Shown here: in pieces, positions 7,797-16,034 of the stretch
Numbering within the stretch: position 1 is the first letter of the stretch
Layout: each line of letters starts with the position of its first letter
Origin: Lachnospiraceae bacterium AM48-27BH
GTDB taxonomy: Bacteria; Bacillota; Clostridia; Lachnospirales; Lachnospiraceae
Assembly (NCBI GenBank): GCA_003478355.1
Contig: QUFC01000043.1
Coordinates: 1 to 36,965, forward strand
DNA: 36,965 nucleotides
Direction: 5' to 3'
The notes under the pieces: model-generated
What the model saw: only the letters and a program-made list of their open reading frames with translations
Told to the model about the DNA's origin: nothing
Databases searched by the model: none
Made by a program: the position numbers and the translations under genes

Positions 7797-8580
7797 TGTT
7801 TAACACCTCCTTCGTCAGAATTTTATAGGCTTCGGCAACTTTGCCTTTGGGATCATGCTTGAAGATACTGGTTCCCTCTGCGCTGATTTCCTCTGCACGG
7901 ACAGAGCGGGGAATGTCGGTCTTGTAAACCTTCAGCTTTCCGCCGTAGCTCTCCCGAATCAGATTGCTGATGTCTTTGGAGTAGTTGGTGCGGCTGTCCA
8001 CCATCGTCAGAAGAATCCCTTCAATCCTCAGTTTCGGGTTGATTTGCCTCTTGACCTTGTTGATGGTTCCAAGCAGCTGTTCCAGACCCTTTGCAGGAAG
8101 GTATGCTGCCTGAACCGGTATCAGCACATTGTCGGCAGCTGCCAACGCATTGACGGTCAGCATACCCAAAGACGGCATACAGTCAAGAAGAATGTAATCA
8201 TAATTCTGTTTGACTGTATCCAGGTATTGCCGGAGAATGGTTTCCCGGCTCATGGCATTGACCAGTGCTACCTCCATACCTGAGAGTTCGATGTTGGACG
8301 GCACCAAATCAACGCCCTCCGGATGATGAAGAATCCCTTCATCGGGAGTAATAGGGTTTTCCATCATAATCTTTCCCATCAGATCGGAAAGTGTCGGAGA
8401 CAGATCATCCGGGCAGGGATTGCCCAAACTGACCGTCAGGGAAGCCTGGGGATCGGTGTCTACCAGAAGCACCTTTTTTCCTTCAAGAGCCAAGCCAACG
8501 CCCAGATTCTCGGTGGTGGTGGTCTTTCCAGTGCCTCCTTTCTGATTGACCACCGCAATGATGGTTGCTTTTTTCGACAT
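7753..8580 (-). CDS. parA: ICE ParA family ATPase
   Basis: A 275-residue ParA/Soj/MinD family ATPase. The deviant Walker A motif KGGTGKTTTT lies at about residues 14-23, the DTDPQAS motif at about 42-48 and the Walker B-like DYILLDCMPSLGML at about 131-144. There is no long N-terminal DNA-binding extension, so it resembles the chromosomal Soj type. The gene is 7 bases downstream of the second repA half and overlaps parB. It should drive segregation or positioning of the excised element together with the ICE ParB. Confidence 0.94.
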   Translation of the reverse strand: MSKKATIIAVVNQKGGTGKTTTTENLGVGLALEGKKVLLVDTDPQASLTVSLGNPCPDDLSPTLSDLMGKIMMENPITPDEGILHHPEGVDLVPSNIELSGMEVALVNAMSRETILRQYLDTVKQNYDYILLDCMPSLGMLTVNALAAADNVLIPVQAAYLPAKGLEQLLGTINKVKRQINPKLRIEGILLTMVDSRTNYSKDISNLIRESYGGKLKVYKTDIPRSVRAEEISAEGTSIFKHDPKGKVAEAYKILTKEVLNNAEKRRKHQLEGVR

Positions 8581-8586
8581 TTATCG

Positions 8587-9012
8587 TCACTCTCCTTCCT
8601 CTCGCTTCATTTTCAATTTCTTAAATCCTCCTTCCAAATATCCGTGTGACATATCGTGCCGAACAAGAGCATCGTAGTAGGTGTCTATTGTCGTCGGCGC
8701 ATTGTATATCGTAGTCAGCATATACTGACGGATATTTCTAATCTTTGTGGTGTTCTCCTTGAAGCAGTCCATAACATATCGAATGTGTTCGGCATTCAGT
8801 TTCATAAACCGACTGCGGACAATTTCTGCCGGACGCTCCTCTGCACCAATGCGAATCAACGGTCGCTTCGTGCAAACTGTTTCAACGATCAACTCCAGAA
8901 TGTTATCCAGCATTTCGGAATCGTAAGGGTAATCCTTCTTCAACAAATCCATACTGAGCTGATCCGAGAAATAATCAAAGTATTCTTGATACCGGTCATT
9001 CTCGTCCATCAT
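8587..9012 (-). CDS. Replication initiator, C-terminal half (DUF6017-like)
   Basis: A 141-residue protein that matches the C-terminal part of ICE replication initiators of the RepA_N/DUF6017 type: DRYQEYFDYFSDQLSMDLLKK near the start, VKSRFMKLN-like RSRFMKLNAEHIRYVMDC in the middle, and IRQYMLTTIYNAPTTIDTYY near the end. In the homologues I know, this domain is fused to the N-terminal winged-helix part. Here it is a separate frame whose ATG overlaps the stop of the upstream half (ATGA). One extra A at the overlap would make one continuous protein of about 309 residues. Either a recent frameshift, a read error, or a translationally coupled two-piece initiator. Confidence 0.78.
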   Translation of the reverse strand: MMDENDRYQEYFDYFSDQLSMDLLKKDYPYDSEMLDNILELIVETVCTKRPLIRIGAEERPAEIVRSRFMKLNAEHIRYVMDCFKENTTKIRNIRQYMLTTIYNAPTTIDTYYDALVRHDMSHGYLEGGFKKLKMKREEGE

Positions 9013-9515
9013 TCCACCATTCCGGAAGGAAAGATAGAATCAGTATCACTAAATTCAGTATTTTTAATATCAGTATTATTACATTGTGATTTCGGAAGTT
9101 CTTGAGTTGTGATTTCCATTGTTCCAGAATTGTGATTTTCACAATTCAAGAGTTGTGAATCCACAGCAGAGATAAAGTTCTTCACATAGATCAGGTTGGG
9201 CTTTCCCAAACCCTGGCGCTTACGTTCAATCAATCCTGCTTTCTTCTCAAGTTCACTGAGCAGCTTGATAGCCTTTTGTTCAGCACAGTTCAGAGCCATC
9301 TTCGCTTCGTCGATTGTAAAAATGATATACACTCTACCGTTTTTATCTATCCAACCATTCTTGGCAGACAGGCTCATGCGGTCAAGCAAAATGCCATACA
9401 GCATCTTGGCATCGGCAGAAATATTCCAGAACCTCTCGTTCGTGAACAACACCTTCGGAACTCGATAGAATGTGAATAGATCGGATTGCTGACCGTAAAA
9501 ATAATCAAAACTCAC
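9009..9515 (-). CDS. Replication initiator protein A, RepA_N half
   Basis: A 168-residue protein with the RepA_N winged-helix domain at about residues 3-110: FDYFYGQQSDLFTFYRVPKVL, then ISADAKMLYGILLDRM and GWIDKNGRVYIIFT, followed by ERKRQGLGKPNLIYVKNF. The last 50 residues form the polar linker that usually joins to the C-terminal domain (NNTDIKNTEFSDTDSIF). The stop TGA overlaps the ATG of the next frame. RepA_N proteins start replication of plasmids and ICE circles. The gene's ATG overlaps the end of the small upstream gene by 4 bases. Confidence 0.85.
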   Translation of the reverse strand: MSFDYFYGQQSDLFTFYRVPKVLFTNERFWNISADAKMLYGILLDRMSLSAKNGWIDKNGRVYIIFTIDEAKMALNCAEQKAIKLLSELEKKAGLIERKRQGLGKPNLIYVKNFISAVDSQLLNCENHNSGTMEITTQELPKSQCNNTDIKNTEFSDTDSIFPSGMVE

Positions 9516-9646
9516 ACGGCTTCACCACCTTCTTTCTGCGGAAAACTTTCTGTTGTCAGCGGAATGCTGCGGAAAGTCGTATCCGTCTTTTCGTAAGGAC
9601 ATCGGGCAAAATAGTAGAAGCGGTATTCCTGTTCATACACATCCAT
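9512..9646 (-). CDS. Small ICE protein upstream of repA
   Basis: A 44-residue frame from ATG 9646, which lies one base after the stop of the Cys-rich gene and whose own end overlaps the repA start by 4 bases, giving a tightly coupled chain. A longer frame from 9730 would overlap the Cys-rich gene by over 80 bases, so I prefer the short one. The peptide is aromatic and charged (YEQEYRFYYFARCPYEKTD). I do not recognise a family. Its only support is the coupling and a sensible composition. Confidence 0.5.
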   Translation of the reverse strand: MDVYEQEYRFYYFARCPYEKTDTTFRSIPLTTESFPQKEGGEAV

Positions 9647-9647
9647 A

Positions 9648-9872
9648 TCAACGAAGCCCCACTTCACGCATAACCTTCTTCGTACACCAACCAATGCACG
9701 GGTGATCTCGCCCATAGGGACAGCCATCACATTCCGACTTGGGTTTCGGCGGCAAAGAGATTAAGTAGTAGCAATTATTTCTACCCAGACGGCAGCCCTT
9801 TCTGCCATTCGTCCAGAAGTAGCAGTAATGACAGTCGCTCGGCTTGTCTGCGGTATAAACAGGCTTGCTCAA
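9648..9872 (-). CDS. Small Cys-rich protein of the ICE leader
   Basis: I choose a TTG start at 9872 because TGGAGGTG lies about five bases upstream; an ATG at 9905 in the same frame has no ribosome binding site and lies next to the terminator hairpin. The 74-residue protein has eight cysteines in CHYCYFW, GCRLGRNNCYY, CDGCPYG and CIGWC arrangements, suggesting one or two zinc-binding knuckles. Related small Cys-rich genes precede repA in Tn1549-like elements. Its start codon overlaps the stop of a 34-codon leader frame (TTGA). Function unknown; a zinc-binding regulator of replication is a guess. Confidence 0.7.
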   Translation of the reverse strand: MSKPVYTADKPSDCHYCYFWTNGRKGCRLGRNNCYYLISLPPKPKSECDGCPYGRDHPCIGWCTKKVMREVGLR

Positions 9873-9973
9873 ATAAAACACCTCCAATCTCTTGTATTTG
9901 CCCATGGGTTTGGGCATAAAAAAAGAGCGCCTATCCATCCCCAATGCGGGGCAAATAGACGCTCTATGTACAT
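9869..9973 (-). CDS. Possible 34-residue leader peptide
   Basis: The frame from ATG 9973 to TGA 9869 encodes MYIERLFAPHWGWIGALFLC and 14 more residues, with four tryptophans. It runs through the whole terminator-like hairpin and its stop overlaps the TTG start of the Cys-rich gene. I see no ribosome binding site upstream, so it is either weakly translated or a by-product of the conserved hairpin. Translation through the hairpin would prevent termination, which is why I record it. Confidence 0.35.
   Translation of the reverse strand: MYIERLFAPHWGWIGALFLCPNPWANTRDWRCFI
9924..9965 (-). terminator. Terminator-like hairpin in the rep operon leader (possible attenuator)
   Basis: The arms AGAGCG-CTAT and ATAG-CGCTCT pair around an inner CCCC/GGGG stem, and on the minus strand the hairpin runs into seven T residues. 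It stands before the first gene of the minus-strand rep-par-virD4 operon, so unless promoters lie between 9872 and 9924 the transcript must pass it. A 34-codon frame (9869-9973) reads straight through it and ends on the start codon of the next gene. Confidence 0.75.
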
Positions 9974-10031
9974 AACGATATTTAATTTTATCTGCTATAA
10001 CTGCATGGTATTCAAAACATCCGCCTTTTTT

Positions 10032-10123
10032 GATTAGCTGGATTTTTGGCACGATTTTGGGGCTGATTAGCAGGAAGGGCATTTTCATTAGCAAGAACAG
10101 CCCGTTTTCTGCTAAAAATTAGC
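10032..10123. repeat. Four spaced TTAGC repeats at the ICE end
   Basis: The motif (G/C/A)ATTAGC occurs at 10032, 10065, 10086 and 10117 in the same direction. The spacings of 33, 21 and 31 bases are close to whole turns of the helix, as expected of sites for one protein on one face of DNA. They lie between the rep operon leader and the tRNA-Arg integration site. Candidates are integrase arm sites, a centromere for the ICE ParB, or repressor sites. The rest of 10124-10243 shows only an AACAACC/GGTTGT inverted repeat at about 10141-10170. Confidence 0.4.
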
Positions 10124-10243
10124 TGGCGATTTTGTCTTATAACAACCGTTCGATTCTGGAGGGGTTGTCAAAAATCAAATTTTGGAGTAGAATTTTATCT
10201 CATACAGTGAAAGAGCTTTTTCGTAGCTTTTTATATAAGAAAA

Positions 10244-10275
10244 GCCGAAAACCCTTGAAAACAAAGGCTTTCGGC
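10244..10275 (-). terminator. Terminator after tRNA-Arg
   Basis: On the minus strand GCCGAAAGCC pairs with GGGTTTTCGGC and is followed by TTTTC. It starts 10 bases after the 3' end of the tRNA-Arg gene and would end its transcript. Confidence 0.75.
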
Positions 10276-10284
10276 GTTGTTCAC

Positions 10285-10361
10285 TGGCGTCCATAAGAGG
10301 ATTTGAACCTCCGACCCCACGCTTAGGAGGCGTGTGCTCTATCCAGCTGAGCTATATGGAC
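10285..10361 (-). tRNA. tRNA-Arg (anticodon CCU)
   Basis: A full cloverleaf can be folded: acceptor arms GTCCATA and TATGGAC (7 perfect pairs), D arm GCTC/GAGC, anticodon arm CACGC-CTCCTAA-GCGTG with anticodon CCT, and T arm GGAGG-TTCAAAT-CCTCT. The 3' CCA is encoded (10285-10287). It reads AGG codons. The ICE begins just past its 3' end, the classical position for tyrosine-recombinase integration; the other copy of the core would be at the far end of the element, outside the window. Confidence 0.95.
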
Positions 10362-10445
10362 GTGTCTGATATATGATTATAGCCCGATCAAAGTCGAACT
10401 GCAATCCCTTATTTAGTTTTTTTTGAGGTGGCCGTTGTAACGCAA

Positions 10446-10485
10446 CCTTAGGAGGCGCTTGTTATATCCATTTAACTATGGGAAC
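10446..10485 (-). pseudogene. 5' half of a second tRNA-Arg(CCU)
   Basis: The minus strand from 10485 reads GTTCCCATAGTTAAATGGAT, then the D arm and the anticodon loop CTCCTAA, as in another arginine CCU tRNA. Homology stops right after the anticodon loop: no matching anticodon 3' arm, T arm or TGGGAAC acceptor arm follows. It shares CTTAGGAGGCG with the intact tRNA-Arg 85 bases away. A cut in the anticodon region is where many tyrosine recombinases cross over, so this looks like an integration or excision scar. Confidence 0.7.
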
Positions 10486-10609
10486 AAATGCCGTATTTTC
10501 GGGCTTTTTCAGCCTTTTCGGTCACGGCGACCAACTTTATGAATCTATCCTGCAAAACTAAGCTACGGAAATAATGAAATCGATTCATAACATATCTATT
10601 ATATGAAAT

Positions 10610-11536
10610 TTATAACATTTCGTCAAGGGTTGGCTTATGTTCAGATTTAAATTTTTCGGTAAATTTTACAGTCCCCATCATCCAGATTTTCCCTTTGAAA
10701 CGCCGTCCTGGTTCTGGTACTCCGATCAGATCTTTCCCATTAACACCTACATGGAAAATCACATCATTGCATTCCAGCTTCAGATCATATACTTCCTCTT
10801 TCGTAAAAGAATTGATCTTTTTTTCTACACTCAAAATATCCCCAATCACGGCATACTGGTCGCATTCAATCCCACACGGCATAAAACTGGAATCTACGAT
10901 AGAATAAATGTCCTCTTTCTGGACTCTTCTGGTGATCTGGGAATACATATCAATGTCATCTACAGTCAAGGTCTCCATGGCGTCTTCATCGCCGTTTTTT
11001 GCAGCCTCAATTAAATCTACACGCTCTTTTAATGCCACTTTCGCCATCTGTACCTGCTTTGCCGTCTTTTTGATCGGCAGCAGAATTTTACCTCCACTGG
11101 AAAGTCCCATCAAATTCACATGATCAACGTCCAGATTTTCCTTATTCATCCGTTTTTCCCGGTATTCCATAGCGTTTTCCATGTAAAAGATTAAAGAAAT
11201 TCCTACTCGGTTTTCATCCAATAAACCGGCAAAAGTCTCCCTGTCTGTATGTCTTTGAATAGAGCAGTCTGCTGTGGAAGAACTGTCATGGCTCAGCATA
11301 TATGGCACATAATACTCTGGCCGCACAACACCAAACTCATCCATTTCCCCATAGATATCCAGCCCCATATCAGGAGCCATCTCTGCACGAACCTGGCAGA
11401 GATTCGTTTCTTCATCAATCTGTATTTTATGGATCTGTGATGGATCTACCTGATCGATCAGATCCTGTAATAGCTTTTCTATGTCATGTTTCTTCTTGTA
11501 ATTGCTAAATCCAACTGTCCGCAAAAACTTATGCAT
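10610..11536 (-). CDS. DUF3881 family protein
   Basis: A 308-residue soluble protein of the DUF3881 family, known from Lachnospiraceae and related Firmicutes. It starts MHKFLRTVGFSNYKKKHDIE, has the conserved block EYYVPYMLSHDSSSTADC near 77-95, and ends with a beta-rich domain (FHVGVNGKDLIGVPEPGRRF). AAGGTGAG precedes the ATG at 11536. No catalytic motif or membrane segment is seen and no function is established for the family. It stands alone between the tRNA-Arg locus and the structured element at 11651. Confidence 0.88.
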   Translation of the reverse strand: MHKFLRTVGFSNYKKKHDIEKLLQDLIDQVDPSQIHKIQIDEETNLCQVRAEMAPDMGLDIYGEMDEFGVVRPEYYVPYMLSHDSSSTADCSIQRHTDRETFAGLLDENRVGISLIFYMENAMEYREKRMNKENLDVDHVNLMGLSSGGKILLPIKKTAKQVQMAKVALKERVDLIEAAKNGDEDAMETLTVDDIDMYSQITRRVQKEDIYSIVDSSFMPCGIECDQYAVIGDILSVEKKINSFTKEEVYDLKLECNDVIFHVGVNGKDLIGVPEPGRRFKGKIWMMGTVKFTEKFKSEHKPTLDEML

Positions 11537-11650
11537 AAACTCACCTTCTCTGTTTCAGATTGCCGCTATAACAGAAACGAAATACTCTCCTGCATTCCGT
11601 CCTGATTCGCGGTAAAGCGGACATTCGCAATCCGCTTCGCTACTTGCTCA

Positions 11651-11772
11651 TGAACGCAGTCGCTTCGCGATCTGTCAGTGGGAGCTGAAAACTCCCACTG
11701 ACATAAGCATCCCCCTCACCCGCCGCTTAGTGCTCCGCGCACTTGAAGTGGGGGAATGCTTATCTGCGTTCA
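11651..11772. repeat. Structured intergenic element A (four-way foldable)
   Basis: An outer stem TGAACGCAG (11651-11659) / CTGCGTTCA (11764-11772) encloses three hairpins: TCGC-ttc-GCGA (11660-11670), a perfect 11-pair stem GTCAGTGGGAG / CTCCCACTGAC (11674-11702), and a long stem TAAGCAT-CCCCC / GGGGG-ATGCTTA (11704-11762) with an inner AGTGC/GCACT hairpin. A further stem AGCGGA/TCCGCT lies at about 11617-11638. No protein is encoded. The form recalls the ends or guide-RNA part of IS200/IS605-type elements without the tnpB gene, but that is inference. Sequence from 11773 to 11920 shows little else. Confidence 0.6.
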
Positions 11773-11920
11773 ACAAATGCCAGTTCGTGCAAGCACAACT
11801 GTCATTTTCCTTATTGTTATAACAAATGGAGCGAAGAATTTTCTCCGCCCCATTCTCGTTTCCTTATTATAACTGATTCTTCCGGACAATGCAATCCGCA
11901 ATCTGCAGTCTTTTTTCTAA

Positions 11921-11936
11921 TGTTTCACGTGAAACA
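11921..11936. promoter_or_regulatory. parS: parS site (perfect)
   Basis: The sequence TGTTTCACGTGAAACA is the exact 16-base palindrome bound by chromosomal ParB (Spo0J) in most bacteria. It lies three bases beyond the gdhA stop codon, about 13.7 kb from dnaA, in the usual origin-proximal zone. Confidence 0.95.
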
Positions 11937-11938
11937 TC

Positions 11939-13309
<1,371 letters not shown>

Positions 13310-13339
13310 TCAAACTTTGGATTGTTAATTTCGCTCTTA

Positions 13340-13368
13340 ATTATAGCAAGTTAACGTGTTAACGTCAA
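13340..13368 (-). promoter_or_regulatory. gdhA promoter with operator-like repeat in the spacer
   Basis: On the minus strand TTGACG (13363-13368) and TATAAT (13340-13345) are separated by exactly 17 bases, a near-consensus sigma-A promoter about 70 bases before gdhA. The spacer holds a tandem GTTAAC repeat (GTTAACGT twice on the plus strand, 13350-13365), a likely repressor site because binding there would block RNA polymerase. Confidence 0.85.
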
Positions 13369-13393
13369 CAAATAATTATATGGAACTATTTTG

Positions 13394-13470
13394 TTTTATA
13401 AGGTTTTATACCCATTTTTCATTTAAAAATTAATATTGTTAGATTTTTACTTTCTTTTATAAGGTTTTAT
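13394..13470. repeat. Paired 16-base direct repeats upstream of gdhA
   Basis: TTTTATAAGGTTTTAT occurs exactly twice, at 13394-13409 and 13455-13470, 61 bases apart, roughly six helical turns. Both lie upstream of the gdhA -35 element, where activators bind. They also lie just after the terminator of the DUF4446 gene, which is read in the same direction, so they belong to the gdhA side or are chance A/T repeats. Confidence 0.5.
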
Positions 13471-13514
13471 TTGCTCGTCTTTTTATCGCATGTCTGCATT
13501 TTTTAATAAAAGAA

Positions 13515-13556
13515 AGCGTTGGGGCAGGCTTAATATCCTAATGCCCGCTCCAGCGC
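13515..13556 (-). terminator. Terminator overlapping the end of the DUF4446 gene
   Basis: On the minus strand AGCGCTGGAGCGGGCA pairs, with small bulges, with TGCCCCAACGCT and is followed by TTCTTTTATT. The stop codon lies in the loop. Confidence 0.7.
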
Positions 13557-14027
13557 TTCTTTTTCCTCGCTTCCAAGGAGTGTTTCTGTTTCTCCCTTTT
13601 CAATATCTTTAATATAGAGATAACAGCCCTCTCTGCTATGGACAGAATTTAAAATAAAACCAGTGTTGTTCTGATCCAGCATGGCAAATGCAAAGCTTAA
13701 GTTTCCGCCCATTCCCTTAAATGCATTATATTTCACCATACCAAATTTCTGATAAGATCCTTTGACATTTTTCGACAATGTCCGCATCACATCTTTGTTT
13801 GCGCGATCCTGGGATTTTAATTCTTTAATTTCATCAGACAAATTCAGAATAATCTCTTCCATGGATTCTGCGTCTTTTCCCCGCATAAAATAATCATATC
13901 TGCGGTATAAACGGCTGGTCTGCATAATGCAGATTACCGTCATGATCAGCAGAAGCAAAGTGATGACTCCCAATGCGATAATAACGACAGCCGGATCGAT
14001 CGGCCAGTTGTTTAACATACTATTCAT
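13530..14027 (-). CDS. DUF4446 family membrane protein
   Basis: A 165-residue protein with one N-terminal membrane helix (about 13-36, VVIIALGVITLLLLIMTVIC), a coiled-coil-like stretch (LSDEIKELKSQDRANKDVMR) and the conserved DUF4446 core around YQKFGMVKYNAFKGMGGNLSF and VHSREGCYLYIK. The family is common beside soj-spo0J in Clostridia and has no proven role. It lies about 85 bases after parB on the same strand, so it is probably the last gene of the partition operon. Topology: short outside N-terminus, soluble part in the cytosol (inferred). Confidence 0.9.
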   Translation of the reverse strand: MNSMLNNWPIDPAVVIIALGVITLLLLIMTVICIMQTSRLYRRYDYFMRGKDAESMEEIILNLSDEIKELKSQDRANKDVMRTLSKNVKGSYQKFGMVKYNAFKGMGGNLSFAFAMLDQNNTGFILNSVHSREGCYLYIKDIEKGETETLLGSEEKEALERALGY

Positions 14028-14111
14028 TTTATCTCCTCATCAATATTGTCTTTCCCCCGCAGACATTACATCAGTTCAATGACTGTTTCACATTTTTACA
14101 GCAATATGGTT

Positions 14112-15187
14112 TTACTGACGAATGGATTCAATCAATTCCACAATCCGCTCCAGTTCCGCCTCAGAATAATATTCGATTTCTACCTTTCCTTTATTCTTAT
14201 CCCGTTTATTAATGACAACCTTCGTTCCCATTACCTGTTTCATGCGTTCTTCCAGATCATGAAAAATGAAACTCAGATCGCGTTCCTCTTCCTTTTCTTT
14301 TTCTGGTTTTTTCGGTTTCGTAAGCGCTTTGACCAGTTTTTCGACTTCACGGACACTCAGATGTTCGCCAACTATCTTCAATGCCACCTGATACTGTTGT
14401 TCTCCGTCCTCCAGACCAAGAAGAGCTCTTGCATGTCCACTGGTCAACTGTCCCTGGATCAACATCTCCTGAACCCGGCGATCCAGCTTTAACAGACGGA
14501 TACTATTGGTTACGGTCACACGACTCTTCGATACCCGCTCTGCAATTTCTTCCTGGGTCAGATCAAACTCATCCATCAACTGCTGATAAGCGATCGCCTC
14601 CTCGATCGGATTTAAATCTGCTCTCTGCACATTTTCAATCAGGGCGATTTCCATGGCCTGCTGCTTGCTGTATTCCCGGATCACCACCGGAACTTCCTTT
14701 AAACCAGCCACTTTTGCTGCACGCCAGCGCCGTTCACCGGCAATGATCTCATAATGCTCGCCTTTTTTCTGTACCAGAAGTGGCTGCAGCACTCCATATT
14801 TCTTAATAGAATCTGCCAGTTCGCCGATCAGTTCCTCATTGAAATCTTTACGAGGCTGCTCCTCATTAGGCTCGATCAAAGAAAGCTTCATCATAAATTC
14901 TATTCCGCTTTCTTCCTGTTCTGCCACTTTCTTATCTGCTGGAGTCGTCTTTTTTTCCGTTTTCGCAGTTTTTACTGTCTGTCCAGTTGATAACGCATTT
15001 CCGGTATTTTCATGCTTCTTATGAACAGTCTGCCCAACTGTATGTACCGTTTTACGTCCAGATGTTTCACGTGAACATGATTTTCTTCTTTTTTTTCCGG
15101 CTGATGCAGACTTTCCTCTACGCTCTCCACTACGTCAGTGCCAAATATTGCACCCAATCCTCTTCCTAATCCTGTTTTCCTTGCCAT
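14112..15187 (-). pseudogene. parB: Chromosomal ParB (Spo0J), interrupted by a single-base loss
   Basis: Two frames together make one ParB of about 358 residues. The first (from ATG 15187) gives [18 protein letters not shown], the standard start of Spo0J, then drifts out of frame to a stop at 14972. The second (from about 14927 down to 14112) gives the ParB core: NEEQPRKDF, the arginine patch AGERRWRAAK, and the helix-turn-helix TQEEIAERVSKSRVTVTNSIR. Adding one base at about 15075 gives the reading HVSRET, the usual translation of an internal parS, and joins both frames. ParB is a CTPase clamp that loads at parS and organises the origin. Either a read error or a real inactivating deletion. 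Confidence 0.93.
15063..15077. promoter_or_regulatory. parS-like site inside parB, one base short
   Basis: The plus strand reads TGTTTCACGTGAACA, which is parS with one A missing (15 instead of 16 bases). parB genes often carry an internal parS; the missing base coincides with the frameshift of the gene. Confidence 0.85.
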
Positions 15188-15957
15188 CAGATTTCCTCTC
15201 CCCTGCTCATTACTTCCGCTGCCAACAGACGATAACTCTCTGCACCTGTCGATCTGGAATCATACAGGTTGATCGGCATTCCATGGCTTGGTGCCTCTGC
15301 CAGACGGACATTTCTCGGAATAATTGTCTTATAAATATTTTGATTTAAATTGCTTTTTACGCTCTCTACAACCTGAAGGGAAAGATTTGTCCTGGCATCA
15401 TACATGGTAAATACGACGCCTTCCGTCTCAAGCTGCGGATTTAATTTCTTTTTCACCAGACTGACCGTTTTTAATACCTGATTCAATCCCTCCAATGCAT
15501 AATATTCACACTGGATGGGGATCAATACGGTCTGTGCTGCAGTCAATGCATTGATCGTCAGTAAATTTAAAGAAGGCGGACAATCAATCAGAACGTAATC
15601 ATAATTGTCTTCAATTTCTTCTAAATGCTGTTTTAATAACGACTCTTTATTCTCAAAATCCAGCAATTCGATTTCTGCTCCAGCTAGATCTACATTAGAC
15701 GGAAGAAGATCCAGATTTTCCTGTACATCTTTTGCAAGACAATCCTCCATCTGGCACTCGCCTACCATTAGTTCATAAACGGTATCACCAGGAGCATTCT
15801 TATCAAGTCCCACTCCGCTGGTCGCATTGCCCTGTGGGTCAAAATCTACCAGTAGAACTTTCTGTCCTGCCTCAGCCAGACATGCGGACAAATTGATGGC
15901 AGTTGTTGTCTTACCTACTCCGCCCTTCTGATTTGCAATCGCTATTATTCTTCCCAT
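15187..15957 (-). CDS. soj: Chromosome partition ATPase Soj/ParA
   Basis: A 256-residue ParA-family ATPase. The deviant Walker [13 protein letters not shown] lies at residues 11-22, [11 protein letters not shown] at 38-48, and the Walker B-like [11 protein letters not shown] at about 119-129. Length and lack of an N-terminal DNA-binding extension match chromosomal Soj. It dimerises with ATP on DNA and works with ParB-parS in origin segregation, and in Bacilli it also regulates DnaA. The stop overlaps the parB start by one base (TGATG), so the two are coupled. It is distinct from the ICE ParA. Confidence 0.96.
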   Translation of the reverse strand: MGRIIAIANQKGGVGKTTTAINLSACLAEAGQKVLLVDFDPQGNATSGVGLDKNAPGDTVYELMVGECQMEDCLAKDVQENLDLLPSNVDLAGAEIELLDFENKESLLKQHLEEIEDNYDYVLIDCPPSLNLLTINALTAAQTVLIPIQCEYYALEGLNQVLKTVSLVKKKLNPQLETEGVVFTMYDARTNLSLQVVESVKSNLNQNIYKTIIPRNVRLAEAPSHGMPINLYDSRSTGAESYRLLAAEVMSRGEEI

Positions 15958-16034
15958 AACTAGTCCTTTCTATTTCCATGTTCCCGAATTGTTTTACGCA
16001 AATCAGCGTTTTCTCATATGTTTTTCGTTTCCTT

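Noticed and set aside
10446..10485. Second tRNA-Arg as a working gene
   Set aside because: The 3' anticodon arm, T arm and acceptor arm are absent, so it cannot fold.
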